Positions 8,811 through 17,538 of a stretch of DNA of 64,000 nt are shown piece by piece. Position numbers and translations under genes: made by a program. The stretch is from assembly GCA_963850915.1 (NCBI GenBank), contig CAWKND010000005.1:1218207-1282206 (forward strand), written 5' to 3'. The notes under the pieces are model-generated. The model was not told the DNA's origin. It ran no database searches and saw nothing but the letters and a program-made list of their open reading frames with translations. The first letter of the stretch is position 1, and every line of letters begins with the position of its first letter. Origin of the DNA: CAVTWH01 sp963850915 (GTDB taxonomy: Bacteria; Actinomycetota; Actinomycetes; Mycobacteriales; Micromonosporaceae).

Positions 8811-9414
8811 TCAGACGCGGTAGACCTTGACGCTGCCTACCTTGGTGTCGATGTGCAGGCGCAGCAGCGGCGCTCCGGCGGAGCCGGCGTACCAGTCCTC
8901 CTCGACCTGCCGGCTGCCGACCGTGGTGGCGCCGGTGACCTCGACCCGTACGCCCGCGGGGTACCCAGATCTTCACGCTGCCCAGCGCCGCCTGTACCCG
9001 TAGCTCCACCTCGGGCGCGGTCACCTCGGCACCGGACAGGTCGAGTTTGATCGAGCCGACCACGGTACCGATGAGCATGTCCCGGTCAATCCGCCACCGG
9101 CCGCTGCGCTTGATCGCACCCACCGGGGTGATGTGCTTCGCGGGCGGCAGACCTGTTGCCGGCCGCGCTACCGCCGGCGTGGTCACGACCGGCAGGTCGG
9201 TCAGCAGCGGCTCCAAATCGGCCTGCGTACGGGCGGCGTACGCCAGGCCGGAGCGCTCGGTGAACTCCGACAGCGTCAGCCGCCCCTCCCCGGTCGCCGC
9301 GTTCAGGCGCGACACCACGGCTTCGCGCTCAGCGTCGGAGATGCGTACCCGGCTGGGGTCGCCGGCCGGCAGCAGGGGTGGAGGATTCCATGCCGCGCAG
9401 GATAGTCCGCCCAA
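8811..9414 (-). CDS. DUF1707 domain protein with cell-wall-stress-like C-terminus (frameshifted)
   Basis: The N-terminal DUF1707 domain is clear (SRVRISDAEREAVVSRLNAA, GRLTLSEFTERSGLAYAART). A beta-rich region follows (IGTVVGSIKLDLSGAEVTAP, ALGSVKIWVP). The frame then breaks. Removing one base from the GGGG run at 8958-8961 restores PAGVRVEVTGATTVGSRQ and the end GSVKVYRV, so this is a clean homopolymer insertion. The start is unsure: TTG 9414 keeps the frame, while the ATG at 9390 lies in another frame, possibly a second indel. DUF1707 proteins are membrane- or wall-stress-associated; the exact role is unknown. Confidence 0.72.
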
Positions 9415-9448
9415 CTACCGGGCGCGCTACACGGCACCGGCCGGCGCA

Positions 9449-9944
9449 CTACTCGGTGCAGGCGGCTTCGGCACAGGTCGGATAGCCGTGCCGCAGCCGG
9501 TCCCGGACCAGGGTGAGCGCGTCATGCAGGCCGGCCAGCTGCTCGCCGGAGAGTACGTCCAGCAGGTGCTCGCGGGCCACCGACTCGCAGACACGGCACG
9601 GCCGCCTCGCAGGCGCTGATGCCGGCCGCGGTGATCTGCGCGTTCACGCCACGCCGGTCGTCGTCGCCGCAGGTGGCCCGCTCCACCAGGCCGGCCTTGG
9701 CCAGCTGGGTGATCTGGTAGGTCAGTCCGCTCTTGGTGGTGACCACCCGGTCGGCCAGTTCGGTCATCCGCAGCCGACCGCCCGGCGCCCGGGACAGGTG
9801 CAGCAGGATCTCGAACTGCGGGTGGGTCAGCCCGGTCTCGGTGCGCAGCTGGTGCTCCATCCGGCGGTCGAGCAGCTGGCTCGCCTCCAGGAACGTGAGC
9901 CACACCTGCCTCTCCCGCTCAGAGAAGTTCACCGTGGCCGCCAT
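9449..9944 (-). CDS. MarR family repressor (frameshifted)
   Basis: Starts at ATG 9944 (MAATVNFSERERQVWLTFLE). The winged helix spans residues ~45-110 (THPQFEILLHLSRAPGGRLR, ELADRVVTTKSGLTYQITQL, DDDRRGVNAQIT). After EAAV the frame breaks. Dropping one base from the GG at 9595-9596 gives VCESVAREHLLDVLSGEQLA and a normal C-terminus ending CAEAACTE. It is divergent from a nitroreductase gene; two near-identical palindromes lie between them and are the likely binding sites. Strongly supported as MarR; the frameshift is probably a sequence error. Confidence 0.85.
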
Positions 9945-9967
9945 GCGACGAGCGTAACACGGAGGTT

Positions 9968-9981
9968 GTTCAAATTTGAAC
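9968..9981. promoter_or_regulatory. MarR operator 1 (perfect palindrome)
   Basis: GTTCAAATTTGAAC is a perfect 14-bp palindrome located 24 bp before the marR start. A second near-copy lies 38 bp away, nearer the nitroreductase gene. Binding by the adjacent MarR is inferred. Confidence 0.75.
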
Positions 9982-10005
9982 CGAGCGCTATGGTCTAGGG
10001 GTCCC

Positions 10006-10019
10006 GTTCGAATTTGAAC
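10006..10019. promoter_or_regulatory. MarR operator 2 (near-perfect palindrome)
   Basis: GTTCGAATTTGAAC differs from operator 1 at one base and lies 25 bp before the nitroreductase ATG. Paired sites in the divergent spacer suggest autoregulation plus repression of the reductase. Confidence 0.72.
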
Positions 10020-10044
10020 GATCTTCTCCGGGAGAGAAACGCAT

Positions 10045-10653
10045 ATGACCAGCACCACGACCGACTTCCTCGCGATCGACTCCGAGGTCCAGGACCTGCT
10101 CTTCCGCGAGGCCCGCACGGCCAACGCGTTCACCGAGGAGCCGGTCAGCCCCGAGCAGATCCGGGCCATCTACGAGCTGGTGAAGTACGGACCCACCGCG
10201 ATGAACACGCAGCCGCTGCGGGTGGTGCTGGTGCGTACCCCCGAGGCGCGTGCCCGGCTGGTCGAGCACATGGCCGAGGGCAACAAGGCGAAGACCGGTA
10301 CCGCGCCGCTCGTCGCCATCCTGGCCGCCGACACCGACTTCCACGACGAGCTGCACCGGGTCTTCCCGATCTTCCCGGGCGCCCGGGACGCCTTCCTCGA
10401 TGACGCGCGGCGTGAGGGCGCGGCCAAGTTCAACGCCGCCCTGCAGGCCGGGTACTTCCTGATCGGGGTACGCGCGGCGGGTCTCGCGGCCGGTCCGATG
10501 GGCGGCTTCGACGCGGCCGGCATCGACGCCGAGTTCTTCCCGGACGGCAAGCACCGCACGATCATGGTGGTCAACATCGGCAAGCCCGCCGAGGGCGCCT
10601 GGTTCGACCGGCTCCCCCGCCTCGACTACGACGACGTGCTCACCGAGGTCTGA
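10045..10653 (+). CDS. Malonic semialdehyde reductase-like nitroreductase (RutE/HadB family)
   Basis: 202 aa, close to the usual ~196-200 of RutE-type flavin reductases. Motifs: RTANAFTEEPVSPEQIRAIY, LVKYGPTAMNTQPLRVVLVR (FMN-binding nitroreductase start), NAALQAGYFLIGVRAAGLAA, and GPMGGFD. Family members reduce 3-oxopropanoate in pyrimidine catabolism or act as general NAD(P)H nitroreductases. No rut genes are nearby. The start has a GGGAGAG ribosome site. It is divergent from a MarR gene with two operators between, so expression is probably inducible by a reactive or aromatic compound (inference). Confidence 0.88.
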   Translation: MTSTTTDFLAIDSEVQDLLFREARTANAFTEEPVSPEQIRAIYELVKYGPTAMNTQPLRVVLVRTPEARARLVEHMAEGNKAKTGTAPLVAILAADTDFHDELHRVFPIFPGARDAFLDDARREGAAKFNAALQAGYFLIGVRAAGLAAGPMGGFDAAGIDAEFFPDGKHRTIMVVNIGKPAEGAWFDRLPRLDYDDVLTEV

Positions 10654-10682
10654 GCCACCCCGCACCGGGACTGAGTCACCCC
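10650..10682. repeat. Short duplication around the stop codon
   Basis: CTGAGCCACCCC (10650-10661), which carries the nitroreductase TGA, recurs as CTGAGTCACCCC (10671-10682) at a period of 21 bp. The second copy also contains the stop codon of the converging gene. Confidence 0.6.
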
Positions 10683-11440
10683 AGCGTCACGACGAGCGGG
10701 CGGTGGTCGGAGACGGCCACCGCCGGGGTACTCACCCGGGTCACCGGCGGCAGTTCACCGTGGCCCAACACATGATCCAGCTGTACCCGCGGATCAGACG
10801 CCGGGTACGTCGCCGCCCGTGCCAGCCGCCGCCACCCGGGTACCCCGGCCAGCAGCCAGCCCGGCAGGTTGAGGTCACCCAGCAGCACCTGTGGACCCGG
10901 CATCCCGCGCAGTTCACGCAGCACCGTGCGCAGCTGGTAGGCGTTCCAGCCGGGTACGAACGACAGGTGGGTGCCGGCCACCGTGAGTACTCCGGTGGGG
11001 GTACGCAGCTGCGCGGTGATCACCGCGCGCGGCTCGTCCGCCAGCAGGATCAGGCCACCGCGCTCCGGCCCCGGCACGTAGACCGGTGACCGTACCGGTG
11101 ACGCTGGCAGCAGCAGCTCCTGCCAGCGCAGTACCGGCAGCCGGCTGAGCAGCGCAACCCCGTACCGCGGCCCCGCCGCCTCGTCCGGGCGCGCGGCCCG
11201 CCAGGTGCCGCCGGGCGTACCCGCCAACGTCGCCGTGAAGCGGTACTCCCCCGCACCCATCGCCTTCGCGGCCAGCGCCGCCAGGTCCAGCCCGTGGCTG
11301 CGCGGCTGGTCGACGTCGACCTCCTGCAGCGCCAGCACATCGACGTCCAGCCCGGCGATCACCTCGGCGAACCGGGCGCCGTCGACCACCCCGTCGCGCA
11401 GACCCCGGCCACTCATCACGTTGAAGGTGGCCAGCCGCAC
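10676..11440 (-). CDS. Endonuclease/exonuclease/phosphatase (EEP) family protein
   Basis: 254 aa. It carries the EEP active-site motifs in order: TFNVMSGRG (residues 4-12), LALQEVDVDQPRSHG (metal-binding Glu), GTHLSF, LLGDLNLPGW (D-x-N), and terminal VAVSDHRPLVVTL (SDH). These mark a Mg-dependent hydrolase of the exonuclease III/DNase I fold; the substrate may be DNA, a phosphoester lipid or another. No signal peptide is seen. It converges on the nitroreductase gene, stops 22 bp apart. Confidence 0.87.
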   Translation of the reverse strand: MRLATFNVMSGRGLRDGVVDGARFAEVIAGLDVDVLALQEVDVDQPRSHGLDLAALAAKAMGAGEYRFTATLAGTPGGTWRAARPDEAAGPRYGVALLSRLPVLRWQELLLPASPVRSPVYVPGPERGGLILLADEPRAVITAQLRTPTGVLTVAGTHLSFVPGWNAYQLRTVLRELRGMPGPQVLLGDLNLPGWLLAGVPGWRRLARAATYPASDPRVQLDHVLGHGELPPVTRVSTPAVAVSDHRPLVVTLG

Positions 11441-11513
11441 ACCCCCACCCTACGGAAGGATCCGGCACGCGCCGGATACGCTGGCCGGCGCGCGTACCCC
11501 CACCGGAGGATCC

Positions 11514-11618
11514 ATGCTGCTCAGAGCGCTCTGTTGCCTGCTCGTCGTCGGCGTCGTGGTCGCCGTGCTGGGTAGCCGGCTGCGCGGACCCCGGGATCGG
11601 CGCGACGGCCGCAAGTGA
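11514..11618 (+). CDS. 34-aa single-pass membrane microprotein
   Basis: It starts MLLRALCCLLVVGVVVAVLG, one hydrophobic helix followed by a basic tail (SRLRGPRDRRDGRK). The ribosome site CCGGAGGATCC is well spaced. The stop codon overlaps the GTG start of the TauE exporter (GTGA), so the two should be translated together. Function unknown; it may be an accessory subunit of the exporter or a coupling leader. Support comes from RBS, overlap and composition only. Confidence 0.55.
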   Translation: MLLRALCCLLVVGVVVAVLGSRLRGPRDRRDGRK

Positions 11619-12385
11619 ACGTCCTGCACGTGGTCACCCTGCTGTTCGCGGCGGGTGGGGCCGGGGCCGTCGACGCCGTGGTCGGCGGGGGTGGGCTGAT
11701 CCTGCTCCCGGCGCTGCTGGTCGCCTTTCCCGGTACCCCCACCGCCACGCTCCTGGGCACCAACAAACTCGCCGCGATCTGCGGTACCTCCACGGCGGCG
11801 GTGACCTACCTGCGGCGTACCCGGGTGGACTGGCGGGTACTCGGGCCGACAGTGGGGTTGGCGCTGCTCTTCTCGGCCACCGGTGCGCTGCTCGCCGGCG
11901 CCGTACCCGCCGACGTGTACCGCCCCGTGGTGATCGGCGTGTTGGCCACCGTGGCGATCATCGTCATCGCGCGCCCGGGCCTCGGCACGCTCGTGCACGA
12001 ACACCGCCGTACCCCCGCCCGGGTCGTCGCCACCGTCCTGCTCGCCGGCGGCGCTATCGCCCTCTACGACGGCATGATCGGCCCGGGTACCGGGACGTTC
12101 CTGATCCTGGCCTTCACCGCCCTGCTCGGCGTCGACTTCCTGCACGGCTCGGCAATGGCCAAGGTGGTCAACGTCGCCACCAACTTCGGGGCCTTCGTCG
12201 TCTTCGCCGCCGGTGGCCACGTGCTGTGGCTGCTCGGCGCCGCGATGGCGGTCTGCAACATGATCGGCGCGCAGCTCGGCGCCCGGTTGGCGCTGCGGCG
12301 CGGCTCGAAGTTCATCCGGATCGTGCTGCTCGTCGTGGTGTTCGCGCTGCTCGCCAAGCTCACCTGGGACCAGCTGCACGCCTGA
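11615..12385 (+). CDS. Sulfite exporter TauE/SafE family permease
   Basis: 256 aa with about eight TM helices. The first helix carries the family's AAGGAGAVDAVVGGGGLILL glycine-rich element. GTPTATLLGTNKLAAICGTS matches the conserved TNK motif, and a second inverted-repeat half begins at DGMIGPGTGTFLILAFTALL. TauE/SafE permeases export sulfite, sulfoacetate or other organic anions; the substrate here is unknown. The start is GTG, overlapping the microprotein stop. Confidence 0.9.
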   Translation: MNVLHVVTLLFAAGGAGAVDAVVGGGGLILLPALLVAFPGTPTATLLGTNKLAAICGTSTAAVTYLRRTRVDWRVLGPTVGLALLFSATGALLAGAVPADVYRPVVIGVLATVAIIVIARPGLGTLVHEHRRTPARVVATVLLAGGAIALYDGMIGPGTGTFLILAFTALLGVDFLHGSAMAKVVNVATNFGAFVVFAAGGHVLWLLGAAMAVCNMIGAQLGARLALRRGSKFIRIVLLVVVFALLAKLTWDQLHA

Positions 12386-12555
12386 TCGCTCCGCTGCCCG
12401 GACGAGGCGGTGGAGCGCACCGTGGCGGGCGGACGGCACCGCTCAGGGCGACGCCCCAACCACCAAGCGCCGCCTACGGAAACCGCCTTGTTTTTCGGAG
12501 ATCAGGAGTCTTCCTTTGTGCTCTTTTACAGGTCACACCCGCTAACGCATCCTAG

Positions 12556-12568
12556 GAAGCTAGGCTTC
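12556..12568. promoter_or_regulatory. Inverted repeat GAAGC-TAG-GCTTC upstream of the siderophore genes
   Basis: A perfect 5-bp-arm inverted repeat 82 bp before the first NIS synthetase, inside a locally AT-richer stretch (12490-12570). The position suits an iron-dependent operator. It does not match the DmdR/IdeR consensus well (the TAGG spacing is wrong), so this is only a candidate. Confidence 0.3.
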
Positions 12569-12649
12569 TGGTGCCGAGGCCTGATCGGGGCGTCGGCCGG
12601 GTGGCTGGGGCTCAGCTGTGGTTCACCGGCGACCGCTAGCCTGGACGCG

Positions 12650-14149
12650 ATGATCACCTCGGCGGGAGCGGACGCAGCCGTACTTGGCCGGCTGTGGGGT
12701 GCGCTGTGCCGCGAGCGGGTACCCGGGCTGCGGCGGCTCCCGGATGACCGGGGCGAGTGCGTACTGGGCTTGACGGCCGGCGGGCGCGAGCTGCGCGGAT
12801 CAGCAGGCGTGGCGGCGCCGTTCGCGGTCGCGCCGGCCGGGTTCACGGTACGGCTGGACGGCGTCGAGATCGGTACTGCCGGAGCGCTGGTACGCGCACT
12901 CGGGCTGGGCGCGCACACCGAGCGCTTCGCCGACGAGCTGGACAACAGCGCCACCAACCTGGCCCTGGCCCGAGCGGCCCAGCCGGTACCGGACGGTGGC
13001 CACGGGTACCTGAGCCGCGCGGTGAGCCTCGCCGACCTGGAGCAGTGTGTGGTGGACGGGCACCCGCTGCACCCGCTGTGCCGTACCCGCACCGGGATGA
13101 GCGCCGACGAGCTGCGCCGGTACGCCCCGGAGTACCGGCCGACCGTGCAGCTGGAGGTCTTCGAGGTACCCCCAGCGCGGTGGCGCAGTACCGGCGCGGG
13201 GCTCCCGCCACGTCTGCCGGTACACCCGTGGCAGCGCGCGCACGTACTCGACCGGTACCCCTTCCTCCGACCGACCGGCGAGCAGCTGGCGGCCCGGCCA
13301 CTCATGTCGCTGCGCACGGTGGCGCTGCGGGACACTCCGGCGCTGCACCTGAAGACGGCGCTGGACGTGCAGATGACCTCGGCGGTACGGATCGTCTCGC
13401 CGGCCGCCGTACACAACGGGCCGGTGGTCTCCGCGCTGGTCGGGCCGCTGGCGCAGCGGGTCGGCATCGAGCTGCTGGCCGAGGTCGCAGCCGGCGCCGT
13501 GCTGGTCGACGGGGAGCCGTGCCGCAGCCTCGCGGTGCTGCACCGGCGCGCGCCACGGATGGTGCCCGGTGAGCGGATCGTGCCGCTGGCGGCGCTGTCG
13601 GCCCCCTCCCCCGCGACCGGCCGGGCGCTGATCACCGAACTGCCCGACCCGGCCGGTACCGCCGCCGATGTGGTGCATCTGCTGTTGCCGGCGCTGCTAC
13701 GCCTGCTCCAGCTGGGCGTCGCGCTGGAGGCACACGGGCAGAACACGCTGGTGGTGTTCGAGCACGGGCGACCGGTACGGCTGGTCTACCGGGACCTGGG
13801 CGGGGTACGGCTGCACCCGGGTCGGCTTGCCGCGGCCGGGATCGAGCTGCCCGTACTCCTCGGTGACCTGCTCACCGCCGATGAGGAGGAGCTGCGTACC
13901 AAGGTGTTCGCCGCGGCCGTGTCGACCGTCTGCGCGGAGCTGGCCGCCACCCTGCACCGCGAACTGGGCTGCCCGCCGGCCGACCTGTGGCGGCAGGTGG
14001 CGGCGGCGGCCCGCCGGGTCCCCGGAGCCGACACCGACGCGCTTTTCGGTTCGACACTGCCGGTCAAGGCGATGGTCGCGATGCGCCTGTCCGACCGGCC
14101 GGTCGACGACCAGTGGACCACCCTGAGCAACCCGCTCGCCGCCTGGTGA
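12650..14149 (+). CDS. IucA/IucC family siderophore synthetase (NIS synthetase) 1
   Basis: 499 aa, somewhat shorter than typical NIS synthetases (~580-620). Family signatures: the DGHPLHPLCRTRTGM segment (NIS HPxxKxR-type ATP-site motif), LPVHPWQRAHVL, LKTALDVQMTSAVRIVSPAA (K-T-x-x-x-x-T-S), and the C-terminal EAHGQNTLVVFEHGRPVRLV and YRDLGGVRL catalytic strands. These enzymes adenylate citrate or a dicarboxylate and join it to an amine or alcohol in non-ribosomal siderophore assembly. ATG 12650 was chosen because homology begins here. It is followed by a second NIS gene and a PLP decarboxylase. Confidence 0.9.
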   Translation: MITSAGADAAVLGRLWGALCRERVPGLRRLPDDRGECVLGLTAGGRELRGSAGVAAPFAVAPAGFTVRLDGVEIGTAGALVRALGLGAHTERFADELDNSATNLALARAAQPVPDGGHGYLSRAVSLADLEQCVVDGHPLHPLCRTRTGMSADELRRYAPEYRPTVQLEVFEVPPARWRSTGAGLPPRLPVHPWQRAHVLDRYPFLRPTGEQLAARPLMSLRTVALRDTPALHLKTALDVQMTSAVRIVSPAAVHNGPVVSALVGPLAQRVGIELLAEVAAGAVLVDGEPCRSLAVLHRRAPRMVPGERIVPLAALSAPSPATGRALITELPDPAGTAADVVHLLLPALLRLLQLGVALEAHGQNTLVVFEHGRPVRLVYRDLGGVRLHPGRLAAAGIELPVLLGDLLTADEEELRTKVFAAAVSTVCAELAATLHRELGCPPADLWRQVAAAARRVPGADTDALFGSTLPVKAMVAMRLSDRPVDDQWTTLSNPLAAW

Positions 14150-14167
14150 GCCCAGACTGGTGAGCCC
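14143..14167. repeat. 14-bp tandem duplication across the stop codon of NIS gene 1
   Basis: CTGGTGAGCCC, holding the last codon and TGA stop, is at 14143-14153 and again at 14157-14167. The second copy runs into the RBS of the next gene. Confidence 0.7.
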
Positions 14168-14177
14168 TGGAGGAGCG

Positions 14178-15858
14178 ATGACCACCACCACCGACCCGGT
14201 GGCCCTGGCCACCACCGATCTCGCCGCGCTCGCCCCCGGGCTGCTGCCCGGATTCGTCGCCGCGCTGCCACACGCCACCGATGTCGTCGACCGCCGGCTG
14301 CTCTCGGCCGCGTACCGGGAAGACCTGGCCGGTGCGCGGTCCGGCGCTATCTGGGCCGCCGACCCCGATCGGGTCACCCTGCCGTCGGGGGTACACCGCG
14401 CTGCGCGGCACGGCTTCGACCAGATCGGACTGCTCGATCCGGTACCGGTCAGCCCCGACCGGCTGCTGGTCGAGCTGAATATCGCCAGTCCCGAACTGGC
14501 CGCGGAGCTGGTGGACGCACGGGTCAACCTGGCCGCTGGCGTACGCCCGGCGGGCCGGAATCGACGCGCGGCTACGGGAAACCGGCGCACCGACGGTCGG
14601 GGCGGCGCTGGCCGGCGTGCCCGCTGACGAGCGGCTGATCGAGTTCGAGCAGCTCGCCACCGACGGGCACAACCTGCACCCGTGCGGACGTACCCGGCTC
14701 GGCTGGCGGGTCGCCGACCTACTCGCCCACGACCAGGAGTCGGCGGGTACCACGGTCGGCTTCGTGGCGGTACGCGAGGAGCTGCTGCTCGGCGACGACC
14801 TGGGCGCACAGCTACGGGCCGGGTACCCGCAGCTGCCGGTACCCCCGCCCGGCTACCGGCTGCAGCCGGTACACGCCTGGCAACTGGCGAACGTGATCCC
14901 GGAGCGCTACGCCGACCTGCTGGCCAGCGACGAGCTGCGCCTGCTGGACGCACCGATGTTGCCGGCCCGGCCGACCACCGCGCTGCGGACCGTCCTGCTG
15001 GCGCCGGCCGCCGACGGGGTACCCCGGTACCTGAAGCTGTCCCTGGACATCCAGGTCACCTCCACCCGGCGGACTATCTCGGTGGCGAGTACCCGCAACG
15101 GCCCGGCCATCTCCGCACTCCTGGCCGACCTGGTCCGCGACGAGCCGGGGGTACTGCTGTTCCCGGAGGTTGCCGGCGCTGCCGTGGACGCCGGACCAGG
15201 GCGGGACCGGGACCTGGCCGCAATCATGCGACTCGGACTGGGTGGGCGGCTGGAGCCGGGCGAGGAGGCGGTACCGGCGGCCGCGCTGTCGGCGTACTCG
15301 CCGCTGTCCGGGCGCACCATCCTCGGCGAGCAGCTGGCCCGGTACCCGGGTGCGGCACTGGAGTTCCTCGCCGGGTACGCCCGGGTACTGCTGCGGCCGG
15401 TACTGCGCCTGGCGGCACTGGGCGTGGGGCTGGAGGCGCACCTGCAGAACAGCGTGCCGACGTTCCGTGCCGGCCGGCCGTACCGGATCGCCTTCCGGGA
15501 CTTCGCCGGGCTGCGGCTGCACCTGCCCCGGCTGCGCGAGCGGGTACCGGAGCTGGCCCTGTGGCCGGGCTCCGTCACCGCGACCGATGACCTCGCGGTG
15601 ATGCGGGCGAAGGTGGGGTACACCGCGTTCCAGGCGCACCTGGGTGAAGTCGTCCGGCTGGTGGTGGCCGAATCGGGGGCGAGTGAGCCAGCTGCCTGGC
15701 GGGTGGTGCGCGCGGTGCTGGACGAGGAGGCGGTGGACGCCGGCGACCACGCGTTCCTCACCGCGCCGAGCGTTCCGCACAAGGCGCTGGTACGGATGCG
15801 GCTGGCCGGCGCGGGCGACGAGTACGTCCCGGTGCAGAATCCGCTGCATGCTCCCTGA
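14178..15858 (+). CDS. IucA/IucC family siderophore synthetase 2 (frameshifted)
   Basis: It starts MTTTTDPVALATTD after a GGAGGAG site. The N-terminal ~118 residues and the remainder are in different frames. Removing one C near 14533 gives VNLALAYARRAGIDARLRET and joins the two parts. The main frame holds TDGHNLHPCGRTRLGW, PVHAWQLANVIPERY, LKLSLDIQVTSTRRTISVAS, LEAHLQNSVPTFRAGRPYRI and AFRDFAGLRLH, all NIS-synthetase landmarks. With synthetase 1 and the PLP decarboxylase it forms a three-gene siderophore operon; the end overlaps the decarboxylase start. Confidence 0.88.
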
Positions 15859-17002
15859 CCAGCCTCTCCCCCCTCGGGTCGCGGCCGCCTTCGGTGCGCT
15901 CGCCGGGCCGCGCTGCGGGTACGTCTACGACGGTGCGGTGCTGCGCCAGCGGGCGGCGGCGGTACGGGCCGCGCTGCCGGCCGGCGCCGAGCTGCTCTAC
16001 GCGGTCAAGGCCAACGGCCACCCGGACGTGGTCGCGCACCCTCGCCGAAGCCTGCGACGGGCTGGAGATCGCCTCCGGTGGCGAGCTGGAATTGGCGCTG
16101 GCCACCGGTACCCGGCGGATCGCCTTTGCCGGCCCGGCCAAGACCGACGCCGAGCTGGCCGCGGCGCTCGCGCACGGCGTGACGGTCAACGTCGAGTCCG
16201 CGCTGGAGCTGCGCCGCCTGGCCGCGCTCGCCGGGTCGGCCGCCGGACCAGGGTCGCGCTGCGGGTCAACCGGGCCGGTGCCGGCCTGTCGGGCAGTCAC
16301 CGGATGACGGGGGTACCGACGCCCTTCGGCATCGCCGAGGAGCAGTTGCCGGGGGTACTGGCGCTCGCCGGCGAGCTGGGCGTCGAGGTGACCGGGGTAC
16401 ACCTGCACGCCGTCTCCAACAACCTGGACGCGGCGGCACACGCCGACTTCGTCCGCGACTGCCTGGCCTGGGCCGGCCGGCTGGCGCTTCCACTGGAGAC
16501 GGTGAACGTCGGCGGCGGGTTCGGGCTGTCCTACACCGACTCCGCTCTGTTCGATCTGGATGTGTTGCGGGACAAGCTTTCCGGCCTACCGGCACAGCCC
16601 CGGCCGGTGTTCGAGCTGGGGCGCTGGCTGGCCGGGCCGGCCGGCTGGTACGGGGCCGAGGTACTCGATCTGAAGTGGACACACGGGCGCTGGTTCGCGG
16701 TACTGCGCGGGGGTACCCACCACTTCCGGCTACCGGCCGCGTGGGGGTACTCGCACCCGTTCACCGTGCTGCCGGTCGAGCACTGGGGCTACGACTTCGA
16801 CCGGCCTGAACTGCGCGACGTCGAGGTGGACGCGGTCGGCGAGCTGTGTACCCCGCGCGACGTACTCACCCGTGGCCAGCGCGTGGCCCGGGTACGGGTC
16901 GGCGACGTACTGGTCTTCGGCAACGCCGGCGCGTACGGCTGGGACATCTCGCACCACGAGTTCCTCCGCCACCGGTACCCGGAAATGGTCTTCCTCAGCT
17001 GA
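15848..17002 (+). CDS. Type III PLP-dependent decarboxylase (SbnH/PvsE-like), two frameshifts
   Basis: About 384 aa, alanine-racemase-fold decarboxylase. ELLYAVKANGHPDVV holds the PLP lysine (YAVKAN); TGVHLHAVSNNLD, VNVGGGFGLSYTD (glycine loop), FELGRWLAGPAGWYGAEVLD, and GELCTPRDVL with a C-terminal GAYGWD follow. The stretch about 16037-16245 reads in another frame (TLAEACDGLEIASGGELEL), bounded by an extra base near 16037 and a missing one near 16233-16252. Homologues SbnH (staphyloferrin B) and PvsE (vibrioferrin) decarboxylate an amino-acid-derived siderophore intermediate, and the NIS neighbours fit. Its last 8 bases overlap the converging deformylase gene. Confidence 0.85.
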   Translation: MLPDQPLPPRVAAAFGALAGPRCGYVYDGAVLRQRAAAVRAALPAGAELLYAVKANGHPDVVAHPRRSLRRAGDRLRWRAGIGAGHRYPADRLCRPGQDRRRAGRGARARRDGQRRVRAGAAPPGRARRVGRRTRVALRVNRAGAGLSGSHRMTGVPTPFGIAEEQLPGVLALAGELGVEVTGVHLHAVSNNLDAAAHADFVRDCLAWAGRLALPLETVNVGGGFGLSYTDSALFDLDVLRDKLSGLPAQPRPVFELGRWLAGPAGWYGAEVLDLKWTHGRWFAVLRGGTHHFRLPAAWGYSHPFTVLPVEHWGYDFDRPELRDVEVDAVGELCTPRDVLTRGQRVARVRVGDVLVFGNAGAYGWDISHHEFLRHRYPEMVFLS

Positions 17003-17504
17003 TCCGGGTCGGCCCGTACCACGCGGCGGAGCGGATGTCCCGCAGCGCCTGCCGGCGGGTGTCGCCCTTGAGCGTGTCCACGTAGAGCTGGCCGGCCAGG
17101 TGCCCGGCCTCGTGCTGCAGTGCCCGGGCCAGGAAGCCGGTACCCGCGACGGTGATCGGCTCGCCATGCTGGTCGAAGCCGTGCGCGGTGGCGGTGAGCG
17201 CCCGGGGCGTCGGGTAGTACAGGCCGGGCAGCGACAGGCAGCCCTCCTCGCCGCCCTGCAGCTCCTCGCCGATCTCCACGCTGGGGTTGACGATGTGCCC
17301 CTGGCTGCCGCCCGCCGACCAGACGAACACCCGCGCCGGTACGCCGATCTGGTTGGCCGCCACGCCGGCCCGGCCGGGTGCGCCGAGCAGCGTGTCCATC
17401 AGATCGGTGACCAGCGCCCGCAGGCCCGCGTCGAAGCTCGTCACCTTGTCACATTCGGTGCGCAGCACCGGATCCCCGAGCAGCCGGATGTCCCGCATCG
17501 CCAT
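16995..17504 (-). CDS. def: Peptide deformylase
   Basis: 169 aa. It removes the N-formyl group from nascent proteins. Motif 1 is GVAANQIGV (usual GxGLAAxQ), motif 2 EGCLSLPG with the metal Cys, and motif 3 HEAGH (HExxH; the more common residue before the last His is Asp, here Gly). ATG 17504 was chosen; ATG 17498 is also possible. The gene converges on the decarboxylase with an 8-bp overlap. Confidence 0.93.
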   Translation of the reverse strand: MAMRDIRLLGDPVLRTECDKVTSFDAGLRALVTDLMDTLLGAPGRAGVAANQIGVPARVFVWSAGGSQGHIVNPSVEIGEELQGGEEGCLSLPGLYYPTPRALTATAHGFDQHGEPITVAGTGFLARALQHEAGHLAGQLYVDTLKGDTRRQALRDIRSAAWYGPTRIS

Positions 17505-17538
17505 GCCGGCCACCCTACCGGCGCCCTCCTCGAGCGCC

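Noticed and set aside
12551..12572. Iron box (DmdR/IdeR) before the siderophore genes
   Set aside because: TAGG and TAGGCT elements are present but spaced 8 bp rather than 5 bp apart, so only a generic inverted repeat was listed.
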